This document shows, one piece after another, positions 49,434 to 62,091 of a stretch of DNA of 64,000 bases. The translations under genes were made by a program, and so were the position numbers. The notes beneath the pieces were generated by a model. That model worked only from the letters and a program-made list of their open reading frames with translations, ran no database searches and was not told where the DNA came from. Origin of the DNA: Diphasiastrum complanatum. Lineage: Eukaryota > Streptophyta > Lycopodiopsida > Lycopodiales > Lycopodiaceae. The stretch spans positions 10,129,948 through 10,193,947 of the forward strand of contig CM055114.1 of the NCBI GenBank assembly GCA_029204225.1, in the 5' to 3' direction. How positions within the stretch are numbered: the stretch's first letter is position 1; the number at the start of each line of letters is the position of its first letter.

Positions 49434-49441
49434 CTCCAGAC
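49434..49441. repeat. hAT 8-bp target duplication, right
   Basis: CTCCAGAC is identical to 43193-43200. Confidence 0.9.
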
Positions 49442-49571
49442 TTATGTTTCATCATCTGATTGGGCATGTTTCTGCCATTTGGCAGAGGCTGGCCTGCCTC
49501 CGGAGGTCGACTTTTTTAACCTCCAGAGGCAGAGCCAACCTTCGGAGGTAGGAGGGAATATTCTTAGAGTA

Positions 49572-49572
<1 letters not shown>

Positions 49573-49623
<51 letters not shown>
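49573..49623. repeat. (CT)n microsatellite
   Basis: About 50 bases of CT repeat. No LINE 3' end with the conserved stem-loop is recognised beside it. Confidence 0.95.
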
Positions 49624-49626
<3 letters not shown>

Positions 49627-49833
49627 ATTAGTACATGTGCACATAAGTGAACATGAGTTGCAAAATTCATGAGTTTAGTTGAGAGACATCAGTACTTGAC
49701 CATACTTGTATTCACTGTTCAAATATTTGTCATGCACTTCTTTTATCATGAGCTTGTAGGTCAAACATATCTGTGAGCAAAGAATCAGCCGAGAAGCATT
49801 CAGTTCCTTCTAACATTTATAAAAGAGAGGTCC

Positions 49834-49940
49834 TCATATCCTTCACTAGTTGGTGAGTTGGTTAGGACGTCCTTTTCTCTTTTCGAGGTGAGGAGTTCAT
49901 CCCTAATCTGCTGACATACAAGAGAAAAAAAATGAGAGTG
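49834..49940 (+). mobile_element. Possible tRNA-derived SINE head
   Basis: CTAGTTGGTGAGTTGGTTAG resembles a tRNA A-box arm, and about 35 bases later GAGGTGAGGAGTTCATCCC resembles a degenerate B box, followed by an A-rich stretch. This spacing is typical of tRNA-related SINEs, but both boxes deviate from consensus and no target duplication is clear. Confidence 0.35.
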
Positions 49941-52619
49941 TTGGTGAGAACTTCTTTACCTCTTCTTGATGTCAAAATTTTGACTCTATCCAGTTGCACA
50001 AGTGAAGACATACAAGAGGAGAACAAGGGAGATAAAAGTCAAGAACAAGGCTCAAAGATAATTTTAAATTATTGAATTTGGCATATGAATTTTATGGAAC
50101 TTACATTTTGGGCAGCTATATTTTTTCTTTCACAAGGAGATTTCAATCGTCTATAATGCCCAGACCAATTTATCGCAGATTGTCTACTGTAGGTGAAGAT
50201 GTTCTGTGGTGATATATACCTTCGAAAAGAATTTTTGTGATAGAGCAGTAGAAAAGAGACTAAAATTACATTCAAAAAGTCCATGTGCACTATTTGTTCT
50301 ATATGTTGTAACAATTTGACAACTTTGTGCTTCCTAAATATACAAATAAGATATCATTTTGTTTTGAATTCATCTTATTTGTGAACCATTTATTGCTCTC
50401 TACACGTTTTGAAGATCAGATTTGTCCAACTTGTGCTTGTAGACATCTTGTGAATTGGACGTGTACATTAATGTATATAGCTGGTGAGGAACAATGAAGA
50501 CCCCACTTGTACAATAATGATGTTAAAGAGATTTCCATCCTAGTTCATATTATGGTTTTGATAAACAATCAAGTGCAATGGTGATATGGTGCATGTTGAG
50601 TGAATTTCAACTAATGTGCCTATTTGGCTCCCATTATCACTTTGTATAACGGAGACAAAATGGGCCTCACTATAACAAGGAGGCTTAAAGTTGCATGGCT
50701 ATGAAATTGGAAAAATTTTCAAACCCTTTTGGGATTGAAATGTCTCATTGGGTAGCGTCAATGATAGTGATTGACACTGGGCCTTGGCATTCTACAAGTA
50801 AATATTTTGCAAGTCTTGCGAGTTTCTCCAATTTCAAAAAAATGATGGCACGTGGTGTGCTACTATTTTGAAGGTGCTAATGTGCAATAATAGTGACTTG
50901 CACTCATTAGACATATAATGTTGTATCAACTTGACTTGTTTGTTAGTTTATGAGTATCGTTTTCTAAATCATGTTACTTCAGTGAAGTAATCCATATGTT
51001 GAAGTTTAGGAAATTTACATCTCAACGATACATAGATTATCTATCTCAAACATGCACCAGATATCAACATTGAAACCCACAAAACTAGAATGAAGAATAT
51101 TGTATGAGGTCAACAACTACTTGTCTCGATAATGATCTGCCACCATACATATCTTGTTCACTCATCAAAGACACTGATGAGATTTGCATAAGTCACTCAT
51201 TGCACATAGTGTTGTATCAACTTACATTGTCTTGTAATTTTATGATTAATGTTGCTTCAATGAAGTATTATGAACTTTATGAAATTTACATCTCAAGGAG
51301 TGATAGATTATCTATCTCAAACATGCACCAGACATCAACATGAAACCCACAAAACTAGAATGAAAAATATCGTATAACAACTACTTGTATCAATATTCAT
51401 CTGCCACACATACATATTTTGTTCACTCATCAAAAAGATTGATGAGATTTGTTGTTTGTGTGATAACATCCAATTTCAGTTTGCAGGCAGTCACCACCAA
51501 ACAAAGGATGGTGCTAGCACTTCCTCGTTTTTTATTACTTGCAAAGAAACCATTGTTTTTACATAGCTGTAAAAAAATTCAGAGATTAGGGAAGTAGAAA
51601 TAAAAAATGTTCTTCTCAAATCCGTTTTTGGTGCAAGTGGCAAATCCATAATAAGTCTTTATAGAGTTTTTTCAAGCAAAAAACATTTTCTTGATACTAA
51701 AACCATGCTTTCTCAAAGACTGTTACTGTATTTCTCACAGTAAAGCTTGCCTACTTTACGGAGTCCTGCCAAAAACTTTGCAGTCATGAAGCTTATGGAA
51801 GGATGTTCGGAATCTTGTTTCACCAAAATGTGGTTTTTACTTTGCCGAGAATGTTAACAATTTTTTAACTAAACCATTAATTTATGGTTTGCAGCCTAAT
51901 TATTCCAACATTACAATCCATCCAAGCTTTGTGTAATCTGCAAGTCTTAACTTCTATTTCCTTCACAGCTCTTAGAAAGAACCATTATAGAATCTAAACT
52001 CATTGTTGCTGAAAAAATGCAAATTTTTAACATACCAGCACAATTAACCAAGAAGATTGGCTTAATGACATACGTAAGCCGGGCCATTTTCCCTTGGTTT
52101 ATGCTAAAAAACCCCTTTGCTTCATAGCATCCAAACATGGGGAAAAAGCATGCCATAAGCTAATTATAACATAATCACTTATTAATGGCAAATTAACAAC
52201 TTGCATATTTCCTAGGTGATTATAAGAAGCCTTCCATAAGAAAAAAAAAATTAAGCCTTCAAAAAGCTAAATTTTGATGAGTACTTGTAGGCAAAGCAAC
52301 CAAATTCTTTTAGAGGTTAGGCTTTTGAAAGGCTGGAAACTACCTATCATCCAAAAGTAATGTCAAAACTGAATGCAAAAAGTGAATCAAAATCTCTTCC
52401 TAAATCACCAATCAAGAACATATAACAACCAACTGATTGCAAACTTGGTAGTGCACTTAGCACACATCAATTCCTCTCGAAAAACTGTGACTCACGGGAA
52501 GAGAATCTTGAAACACACACCAAGCCTTTGAGTCGAAATATCAGGGCCCCAACACGAAGATCCTCTTCGAACTTTTGGCTCCTCTTGAGTACTCACCAAT
52601 GGCAAATCCGCTTAGCTCA
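49941..52619. other. Intergenic with 290-bp tandem duplication
   Basis: No gene is supported. Two direct copies of about 290 bp occupy about 50895-51190 and 51191-51455, sharing GTTGTATCAACTT, GATTATCTATCTCAAACATG and AACCCACAAAACTAGAATGA. The right part (about 52300-52619) may be the leader of the LTR remnant that follows. Confidence 0.55.
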
Positions 52620-53055
52620 GGCTCTGATACCACTATAAAGTCCTCACTCAAGGTTTTGAAACTAAGCAAGCCGCTAACAAGCAACACAAGGGAATCGGAT
52701 GATGGACAAACTGACCCAACCAAACCCAGATCTTATGGATCTAGCCCCCAAGCTATGGATCAATCTATCACAAGGGAAGGAAGAATCACACCAGCAGCAT
52801 GTAGCTACCAATGATCCCAATGGGTATACTTATACCCTCAAAGGCCCATGCACCACTAGTAGTACACTGTGACACCTCTGCGGCATAAATGGGCCACGTC
52901 ATCCAGTTCCCCTATGACTCATTGATAGACCCATAATCCACCATCATGAGTTTAGGCCTCCAACCATTAATCACGACCATATCACTTGAGGGCTCCAAAC
53001 CCCTCAGAATCATAAACTTACGGGTTGAGGTGGCCTACTGACCTCTAACGGGACA
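52620..53055 (-). repeat. Copia-type LTR remnant with PBS, minus strand
   Basis: The plus-strand GGCTCTGATACCA at 52620-52632 is the complement of the initiator-Met PBS. The adjoining 52633-53055 is the candidate LTR (minus strand, starting TGTCCCGTTAGAGG). It contains a TATA-like GGGTATAAGTATACC and the block GCTTGGGGGCTAGATCCA shared with the LTR at 25134-25559. No coding region is found on its inner side; the element has decayed. Confidence 0.6.
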
Positions 53056-55834
53056 AATAATCCGAGATCAGTTTCTGTTTCATCCGAGTCAAAGTTTGTA
53101 GGTGTTTAGCTTGTAGATTCATTCGTTTTATGACTGATAATGAATGTTGATTGTAATGCTAGTTATCTTATCTGTTTTACATGTTTTTGCAAATTGAACA
53201 AATTCGTGTGTGTCTACGGAATCGATTGTTTTGATCATCGTGATGTTGAAACTTGGATCAAATAGAGCTTCCATCAAATTATCAAAGATAGCTCGAATCC
53301 GATAGATGTAATTTATGAGCCTGTAGGAGAGAGGAGTGTCTGCCAAACTTACAAATTTGTAGTGTTCTGCAGCCATAAATGAATCACTACTGCTTGTTGG
53401 GCAAGATAGAAATTACAGCTTAACTGAAAAGTGTCAACACAATTCTGTTTCATATTTCATGAGGAAGTTACTTTGGTGCCTTGGCCAGCAAAAAACAAAC
53501 AATTCACATCAGAATTATATTGGGCCCATTTCAAAGAAAATTTATTTGAAACTGGGTCACTTTGTAGTTCACACCATTGTAGTTACAATCACCCTCCTTT
53601 GCAATTGAATTATGCCTTCAATTCTTGATACATGTCTCCTTTCACTTTTGGTTTTGCATGCAACAGAAAATAAGAGATTGGGCTAAAATCAATATTTATT
53701 TATACATTTGAAATTCTTTACATTTTACTACTTGATGTGAATCTTAAGTTTGGCATTTGCAAAATTGAACCCTTGCAGACGCAGAGACTATAAATTGCAC
53801 TCTCAATTTTACCAGGTAAAAACAGCACTCATTCTCCTACTTTTTCTATTGAAGTGTTCAATATAGTAGTCTAATACATTACATTCAAAATTTTGGCTCT
53901 GGACTTGCTTAATTGCACGCATTTTTCTAACATTTTAAAAATCTTTCGGTACATTAAATGGCGATGTTCGACAAGTCACTCAAAAGAAAACTTATACCTA
54001 TTTGCCAAATTAGAATATATCCAATTTCACAAATTTAGATAGAGATGTCAGTGATGTCATAAGGTAAAGCTTAGAAACAATATACAAGCAACCAAAAAGT
54101 CAAAAGGATCTAAATTCAAAACAAAAATATAGAATTCAATAAACAAAAAATCTTAGCCAAACAGCATTGCTTATGTCTCATCAGTTTGAACGTTTTCGCA
54201 CTATCCTTCACTATGATGACTATAAACATACCATAATCCAGTGATTTGAATTTTAAAAGTAGAGGGATCTTACGCACACACAAAAAAAGGTTATTTATTA
54301 GGGGAAAAAGCGACCAGTCACAGAGAGATGCTGGCACTATTCTTGAATCTTCTATGTCACAACTATTAATTATACCACCCACCTCAGCAGCCCCCAAAAG
54401 GGGCTCTAGGTACCATAACAAGATATTGAAACATTTAATGCCATACCTGTTGATTGAAAGACACCTTAACTGCTCAAATAACTAAACATCCTCAAAATTA
54501 AATGTGAACAGCACCGGCTAAAAGTCTGATTAAAGAAATATTAATAATCAAAAATTCACCTCAACAAGGTTCCTATTAGATTTAGTACTTAATGGCTGCT
54601 CAAATTTCCATATCATACCCACAAACATGGTCCAAAAAAGGAAATCTGCAGAACTACCAATGAATATAATGAAAACACTATCAACCATAATAGGTGTGGT
54701 GTGGACAAGTACATGGAGCACACCGTACACCTAACGTTCTGTAGTTCAAGACCAATTTACTGATTGAAGGGAACCACGGAAAACATGGCATCCGGAACAT
54801 CAGTGGCATGATGTTTTTCAGTGGTATGCACTAAGTTGCCCAGAATTCTGAAGTCGTGTAGCAAAGTTATTAACGGCAAGGGCGCATCTTCAAAGAACCA
54901 TACTGTTTGTTTTAACATTACTGGCACCCAGAGTATCCTCTTGACATGTCAGGTAAAGTTGAGACATCATTTTCCAAGATATAACACTTCAACATAAACT
55001 TTCTGCCATGTCGTTTGCCTCACAAATTCTCGTCTCCACAATTCAAGAGGAAACAGCAATCAAAACAGCAGAAAAAAGGCAATCATCATAATTCATTGCA
55101 ACTTCTGTTTATAATTCCCAGAGTAGCTGCTTCCATTTATTAGCACACGATCTTTTCATATCCATCACAGCCGTTCAAATCTGATTCAATGCTTGTAAGA
55201 TGCATTCCGATGACAGTCATCTTCCATGTGATATTTAGCAGACCTTCAAACACAATTGACTCTGAGCACTTTCAAGTTTGAAGCCTTCAATATCGAAATT
55301 GAGACTTGGATTTGAGTCACCATCCTGATTGCTTGATGTTGAGGGAAGCACAAATTTCACAATGTAGCTCAAAGAATCTGATTTCCACTGTCTTTTGCAA
55401 AACATAAGTAACATGTAAGCCCTTATCAAGAATGCTTTGGTTATGTTAAATTCTGAAAAATTCCTAGAACATACTGAAATCATGGAACTTCAATACATTT
55501 TCAGTAGATATTGACCTTTGCCAAGTTCGAGCTTCATAAGCTTCATCTTCACCAAGGACGCGTCTGGAAGTACTTGGAAGTTAACTTGCAATTCGTAATT
55601 CAAAGGAGTAGCAGAAGCTCAGTACTCATGCTGTCTTGGCATCTCGAGATCAAAGAGCTGGTGCAAATGTGATGCTCAGTAAATAGGTTGACAGTTGACC
55701 TGCCCAAAAAAAAGATAGTGAAAAGAAGACTAAAGCATAATTTAAGTACTATCAGCTCAATAACAGTTTAGTTGGCTAGAAGTAAGCCTCTTACTCCTAC
55801 CAGTTCCTGTCAGTCACATGCTCCCTGTGACATA
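53056..55834. other. Intergenic, nothing recognised
   Basis: About 2.8 kb of AT-rich DNA. Short ORFs have no recognisable domain. It ends at the Helitron 5' terminus. Confidence 0.5.
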
Positions 55835-56084
55835 TCTATATATACTAAAAGAATTTGGGTTTCCAGGCAGCTCACGCTGCCCGTCACGCTCTCACGGGCA
55901 GTGTGAGCTGCCCGGAAACCCATGTTTTTGAACTAAAAAGAGGCTGGGGAAGGGTCAAGGCCACGGACAGGGGAGGGGCACGGGCAGGGCCGGGGCCGGG
56001 GCCCGGGACGGGCAGGGGGGTGGGCACGGGCCCGCCGCCCTCACATTTGGATTTGCCCGCCATTGGGCGGGCAGGTGTTACTAG
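55835..56084 (+). mobile_element. Small non-autonomous Helitron
   Basis: It begins TCTATATATACTAAAAG, a typical plant Helitron 5' end, and ends with an 8-bp GC hairpin (TGCCCGCC-ATTG-GGCGGGCA, 56054-56073), 7 bases, then CTAG (56081-56084). The flanking bases are A (55834) and T (56085), as expected for insertion between A and T without target duplication. The 250-bp body is GC-rich and contains a 65-bp inverted repeat near the 5' end. No Rep/helicase is encoded. Confidence 0.85.
55857..55921. repeat. 65-bp hairpin inside Helitron
   Basis: GGGTTTCCAGGCAGCTCACG and the next 8 bases pair with the complementary arm ending GCTGCCCGGAAACCC; the stem is 28 bp with two mismatches (one a possible G-U) and a 9-base loop CACGCTCTC. 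Confidence 0.85.
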
Positions 56085-56269
56085 TAGTTATATAATGAAA
56101 AAGCTAAATTTCATTCATCCTTAACAAGTGCTTCCACCTACAACATGGCCTTTATCAACCGATATGTTCTTACACGGTTAGATTCAAACCCCCCTTAATG
56201 ATACTAAGCAAGTCTTGGCAAATGATATAGATAAGCTAAGCATTTTAACAAGGCAAGTCAACTGCACAC

Positions 56270-56274
<5 letters not shown>

Positions 56275-56347
<73 letters not shown>

Positions 56348-56403
56348 TCAGAGACAGAGACAGAGACAGAGCGAGCATCCAAGTGAGAGAGAGAGAGACA
56401 GCA

Positions 56404-56471
<68 letters not shown>
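56275..56471. repeat. Compound (GA)n / (GACAGA)n microsatellite
   Basis: GA repeats at 56275-56331, then CAGAGA-type imperfect repeats, then GA repeats at about 56406-56471. Confidence 0.95.
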
Positions 56472-56474
<3 letters not shown>

Positions 56475-57344
56475 CACCAAGCACTATTCTAAAATTTAAT
56501 TTCCTGAACAAAACCTCTCCATGATACCACTAGAAACTCCTGTTCTTGTGCAAGCTATGAGTATGGGTATAGTTGTATGGGGAGACTGGCAGAAAGTTTG
56601 AGCCTCAAATGGTAGGAAAACAGGTGTGCCGTGGCAAGCATCAAGAACCCTGGAGGTAGTTTAGCAATGAAACTTTTGAAATATAAGCCCTTTCAAGAAC
56701 TTACATTTTAACAAGCTTCTGAACTGATATGCCTTTTCCTGTCAAGGGGTGCTTGGGAGCTGGTTACTCATCTAATAATCTCCTTTAGGTAAACTTGAAA
56801 CTCCAGTAAATAAGAATACAATTAAATCACTTAAAAACCATTAATTTTATTCTTTCAAACTACAAGTTTTTCCACAGTAGCTACTATGTAGTAGCATAAG
56901 TTTATTGTAGAATATATACTGTACATCCAGAACTATACCCAGCAAAGGAGCTCCAGGCTCCAAACATCAACAGTCAAGATTCTCGCCTGCGTGCGCTTTG
57001 ATGGATGCAGTAACAATTCTTATCTGACTCAGCAAAATGTGGAGGACATCCAGAATTATACCCAGCACAGCAGTCGAGATTCTCGCCTGTGTGCGCTTTG
57101 ATGGATGCAGTAACAATTCTTATCTGACTCAGCAAAATGTGGGGGACTACATACTTTTTATGAGATCTAAAGTTGTGATAAATTGAGATCCCTGAAGAAA
57201 ATGATGACTTCAAAAACCCAACAAAAGAGGTAAAATTCAAATCTCATGCACAACTAGACTTGCCATATTAAAAAGCAAAAAATGCAGGTAACAGTGCATT
57301 GTCAAGCTGGACTTGAGAAAACTCACCACATGATTGTTGTAATT
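56472..57344. repeat. SMG7 downstream region with 100-bp tandem repeat
   Basis: This is 3' flank or 3' UTR of the minus-strand SMG7 gene. Two copies of a unit (GATTCTCGCCTG at 56978 and 57078, spacing 100) share GTGCGCTTTGATGGATGCAG and CTGACTCAGCAAAATGTG. The first copy has about 23 extra bases upstream of the shared core. No gene is seen. Confidence 0.7.
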
Positions 57345-60300
57345 TTAGGATACGAAAGGATCTTGAGATCTGTATTGCCCAAACCAGCTTGGTTGCTGTT
57401 GCTTTTGTTGCTGCTGCTGCTGCTGCCATTGCTGTTGCAAAAGCAGCAAATGCTGCTGTTGTTGCTGCTGCTGCTTTTGAACACCTAAATGTAACTGCTG
57501 GGCATCAGTTTGCTGCTGTTTCAGAAGTTGGCACTGAAACTGCTCAAGACTAGTCTGCTGTGCACGATGGTGAGAAGACCCCATTCCTGGAAATGGGTAG
57601 GCAACTGCTTCTGAGGATGGCAAGGGAGACCAGATCCCATAACCCAAGGAGCTTGAGAATGGATATTCTCTCTCAATTGTGATTGGTCTTGTAGCTGTGT
57701 AATCATCCAGCCATCTATAATCATCTACTTCGTGTTGCTCCTCCCTTTCACGGACGGTAATGCTTTCTGGTAACTGGGAGCTCCCCTGATGATGCTCCAT
57801 CACCATTTTTGTGGTGGGCTTTGCCGTTGGAAGGGGACCAAAACCAGGAGGTGGGCGAATGCCCATGGATCGCACCAAGCTACCATTAGAATTGTTCGAA
57901 CCTGCAGTACCATGAGTATCAGCTCCACTTGGAATGTTCTTTGTAAGTCCTGCATTTCCAGACCCTGCTGCCTGAGCCTCCAAATTGAGGCTGCGAACCA
58001 TTTCAGATATCACTACAGAGGGGAGAGCTGTAGATGCTTCAACATTATGATGTCCCACAGAATTAGGGAGATTGAAGTTTGCTGTCGCAGGTAAGGAGGG
58101 ATAAACCTTTCTTGGAAAAGAGGACGTCAATGACCCAAGAGAAGATGAGATGGGCATGTGTTCCTTCCCAATCACCTGATCAGGGATAGCTACGATTGTG
58201 CTGGATCCTCCTGCAACTGCTTTTGTGCCAGCACCATCAGTCCAGCCATAGTTTCTAGCATTATGGTCTGACCCTTCTAAGCCGCTTCTAGCTAGAGACT
58301 CAAGTTCTGAACTCCATAAAGGATGGCCTACTACTGCTTGTTTAGAATGCCAAGCAATGGCTGCATGAGATGAGAGTTTGTCAGGATCACTAGCAGACAT
58401 AATACTGCCACAAGGAACACCCCAAGGTGTAGTAGACGATGATGGGTAGGCAGAAGATCCACTCAAAAGGTTCACCCACTTTCCTGCACGGCTCACAGAT
58501 CCAAGCAGGGTACTTTTCACAAGGTTATCATCTTCCACAACAGTACTTTTAGGGTCATTCGGTCCTGAAGACACCATGCTACTGGGAAGGGTATAACCGT
58601 TCACAGAGGCCTGGAAGCATATTGCAGGATTTGTTGGATTGATATAACTTACTCCGCTTCTTGACACATAAGAGTCGGTGGTAAAATTACCCAGGTTTGA
58701 TCCTGTAGCTCTGGAGATTGCAGCTTGAGGAGCGGATACATCGTACTTGAAATCTTCCTGGAAACTAGAACTCTCAAGCATGTTACTTAGGTTATTAGAG
58801 GTGCACAAAGACTTCTGATGCAACCAATCAGGCTTAAATGGTTGAGGAAAAGGTTTGTTCACATTCAAAACTGGCTTGAACACAATAAGTTCCTCCTCTT
58901 CTTCTCCACCAGACAAGTTCGAAGATGGAACATTTTGATTTTCAGAACTTTGGTTTCTCTGTGCTGCTGCTTTTGCCAAACCATTAGAAAGGTTTTGATT
59001 TGTGAACTGGACTGCAGCTGGAGACATATCTGTTGTAACAATGTCCTTGCTCGTTACAGCAACATCATCCTTCTTAAGAGAATTTATGGGCCCGTCTTTG
59101 ATCTCTCTCTCCCGATTCTCCCCAGCTATGAAAAATAGCTCCAGATCATCATCAAAACAAATTCCTCTTCCACTATCTTCCAAAGCATTGGCAACAGCTT
59201 TTCCAGCACCCAATATCCTCTGAACACGCACTTGCCTTTCTTCCTTGTCGCACAACCCTGCTCGAGAAGGCTGTCTAGAATAGTCCAAAGTAAGTTGAGC
59301 AGGAACTAAGGGAATAAATCCCCTAAGTTCAAAATCCTCCCATAAAGCAAGTCCACAGTCATCCCTTGTTTCGTTTGAAAAACCTAGAGAAACACTGTCA
59401 TAACTCCCTTTGAGATCACTATGCCCCTTTTCTTTTTCAGACAGAATGTTTAAAAGAGTGACAGACTGTTTCCAAAAAAAGGACCTTGCATTGGCCTGCT
59501 TCTCATCCATTTCACTACCAACAGCCATCTCAGGCCTGCATGCCAGCCATTCCAGAAATATTAGCAGTGCAGGAAGAAGTGGACTTGCAGAAACATCTTT
59601 CGCCTCTGCACATCTCCGCATAAGTCGAGCTGCACATTCAAATGCAGCTGTGAAGGCATGTTGAAATAGGGCAGAGCGTTGTAAAATTTCTGCATATGTA
59701 GGTTGGTGAGCATCGAGCCCCCAGTTTACATTGTGAACTGAGAATATCAAGACAGACACAAGCTGAACAGCACCCACGGCCCATCCAATTCCACCTCCAA
59801 TACCATTACAATGAGCCAACCCAAGACCTGCTTCAAGGCTAGAATCGGCAAATGAAAGAAGTTGCTCCATATCCCGCATGGTTGCTGAGTAAACCTCTGG
59901 AAACGTCTCTAGGCTGATGCACATGTCAAGGAAAAAATAAGTATAAAATGATATTCATGATACAGGACATAGTTGCAGCAGTTGCTGTCTTTAGTAAGAG
60001 TTTAAGTCAACATTTGCTCTCTTTCATGCTTTTCCACACTACACACACTTACAACTATTTCCATTTCAAAAGTGTTGTGCCAGAAAGTCAATAACAGAAG
60101 TACAGCTAAAAATATCAGCACAACTGGTCAAATCATTCTTAAAATCGTCAATAGTTGGCATGTGCATTTACCTCGTCCTTGTAAACAGTATGCCATTCAA
60201 TCGCACGAAACGTACACGGAAAGTTTTTCTTGTTTCTGCGATAGTTGCTGCAGTTGAACATAAATCTGTCTCCTGCTTTTCCACTTCATCGCAATCTTTA

Positions 60301-62082
60301 CACGTTGGGACCATTTCTACATTTTCGGAGGCTTTTAAAACATCTGTCTTTGAAAGTGGTAGTACAGTACCAGCAACAAGACTGGAGAGTTGAGTGTAGT
60401 GTTGACGATTCTGTGAAGCACATGATATCAGAATTACATGCTACTAGCACATAGTGGAACAGTCAAGATTACCGCCTTAGAACAAATAAACAAGCTTATC
60501 CTATCATGTTTATCTATCATCAAAAATTTTGATGTCCATGGCGCACGTGTACCAATGAGACATCTACAAAGAAGGTACTCAGTGATGAAGGTCCTAATAA
60601 GCATGCTCTTTTGTTACCTACTACCAAATAAAGTTAGAAATCAGAGGTTGCAGTAAAACATTGAGTCAGAGTAGCGCCAAATTTGAATCTTCCTAAGTTA
60701 CACTTGCCAGTCTGTTGAATCTGCCCAACTCCAATCTCTTTTCATGACTTTGACCAAAATGAAATAACTTTACCTTCTCAAACAAAACGACCAAATTTTC
60801 CCTTGCAGTCAGAAACGGGCTTTCCACTGCCAGGCTCCGAAAATACTGATGTACAGCAAGTAACTCATCACCAACATAGGTTGCCAGCACAGCCAGCTAC
60901 AATCAATGGTAACAACAACTACTGAGATTGCCTTGCATGCCTCAAAGCTGGAACCATTTAAGAACCTCTTCTAAACTTTCTATATCAATGTTAGGTCTAG
61001 GATAATATCTGACGACAGAACAAAAGAGATGTGAAATCTTGAATCCTATGGAGTCTAACCACAGAGTCTTAAACCATCAACTTTATCATGCATCAACTTT
61101 ATCATGGAACAAATGCTACGACATCCTTACTCATTGTCATGCACAGACATATGTCCACATTAGCTTTCATAAATTTGTACAACGGCCAACACACTAAGTT
61201 TTTATCACTTCTCCGGAGGTGAAGGTCAGACTCAGTCATGATGAATGCTAGCACTAAAGAACAAAGCCAATCAAATGAAGTCCCTACTTCCTCACAAAAG
61301 AAATAAGAAAAATTTATATGTCAGCAATTCGGCTTGCCCAAAGCCTAACTAGAAAGCATAGCCAGTGGGCAAAAAGCAAACTCTTGACTCTAACAAATAG
61401 TAGCATTTTGATTGATGTACTCTACACAATCGAGCAGTGGTGATTTTAAGGCTACCTGATTATGTGGATTCCCACTGGAAGGCCACAAAGAGGCTGCCTT
61501 CAGATAATACCCAGTAGCAACAGACCAATCATGGCTACGTCCACCTCCCTCACTATGTAGTTCTTTGTATCGGGCAAGATCTCCCAAGAAGATTAAGCAT
61601 CGATGGCATGAAAGCTGACAACGCTTCAATTCAGCAGAACCCTTTTCATCCAAAGGCCAATGAAGTTCCCCTTGAAAAGATGCATACTCTTGCGATATCC
61701 CATACTTTCCCCTTATCTTCATAATAAGGTCATGATAAAATCCAGTCGCTTCAGACAAAAAGCTCTTAAAGAAAGCATGTAATTTTCGAAGTGGTTCTTT
61801 TCTTTGTGCAACTCTGGATCCAGCAGAAGGAACAGGTGGAGCTGGTGATGTTGCTGCCCCTGCCATGATGGTTTTTCTTATCCTGGCTCTAAATTCCTCA
61901 ATGCGCTTGTAGTGCAAACGCCAGAGTGCTTGCTCGACATCATGCAACTCTGAAAACTCGTGATCCTCGAGAATAATTGCTTCATAACTTTCCCGAATAT
62001 TGCTTTGTAGAGTGCGAACATTAGTGTCAAATGGCCCTTTGGATTGAATCAGAACCCGCAGCTGATTTTCTAGCTCCAAAGC
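57345..62082 (-). CDS. SMG7: SMG7, nonsense-mediated mRNA decay factor (5' end missing)
   Basis: Exons: 62082-61456, 60896-60774, 60410-60172, 59913-57345 (stop TAA), 1185 visible residues with consistent phases. The first visible exon starts ALELENQLR after acceptor CCACAG; plant SMG7 normally has about 25 residues before this point (MetAT to LYEK), so an upstream exon is missing from view. Landmarks of the 14-3-3-like/TPR domain: ESYEAIILEDHEFSELHDVE, FKSFLSEATGFYHDLIMKIR, CHRCLIFLGDLARYKELHSE, YFRSLAVESPFLTARENLVV. The helical hairpin region includes FVRLNGILFTRTS and LALWEDFELRGFIPLVPAQL. The last exon is Ser/Gly/Asn-rich and ends in a polyglutamine run (57390-57480) and SQDPFV. SMG7 binds phosphorylated UPF1 and recruits decay enzymes; in plants it also acts in meiosis. 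Family knowledge supports these roles. Confidence 0.93.
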
Positions 62083-62091
62083 CTGTGGCAT

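Noticed and set aside
52633-53055. Cassandra-type TRIM with 5S rRNA in its LTR
   Set aside because: I looked for 5S internal promoter boxes in this LTR and found none; it has an ordinary TATA-like box.
57380-57480. CTG/CAG repeat as an independent unstable microsatellite
   Set aside because: It codes for the polyglutamine run of SMG7 in frame, so it is reported with that gene.
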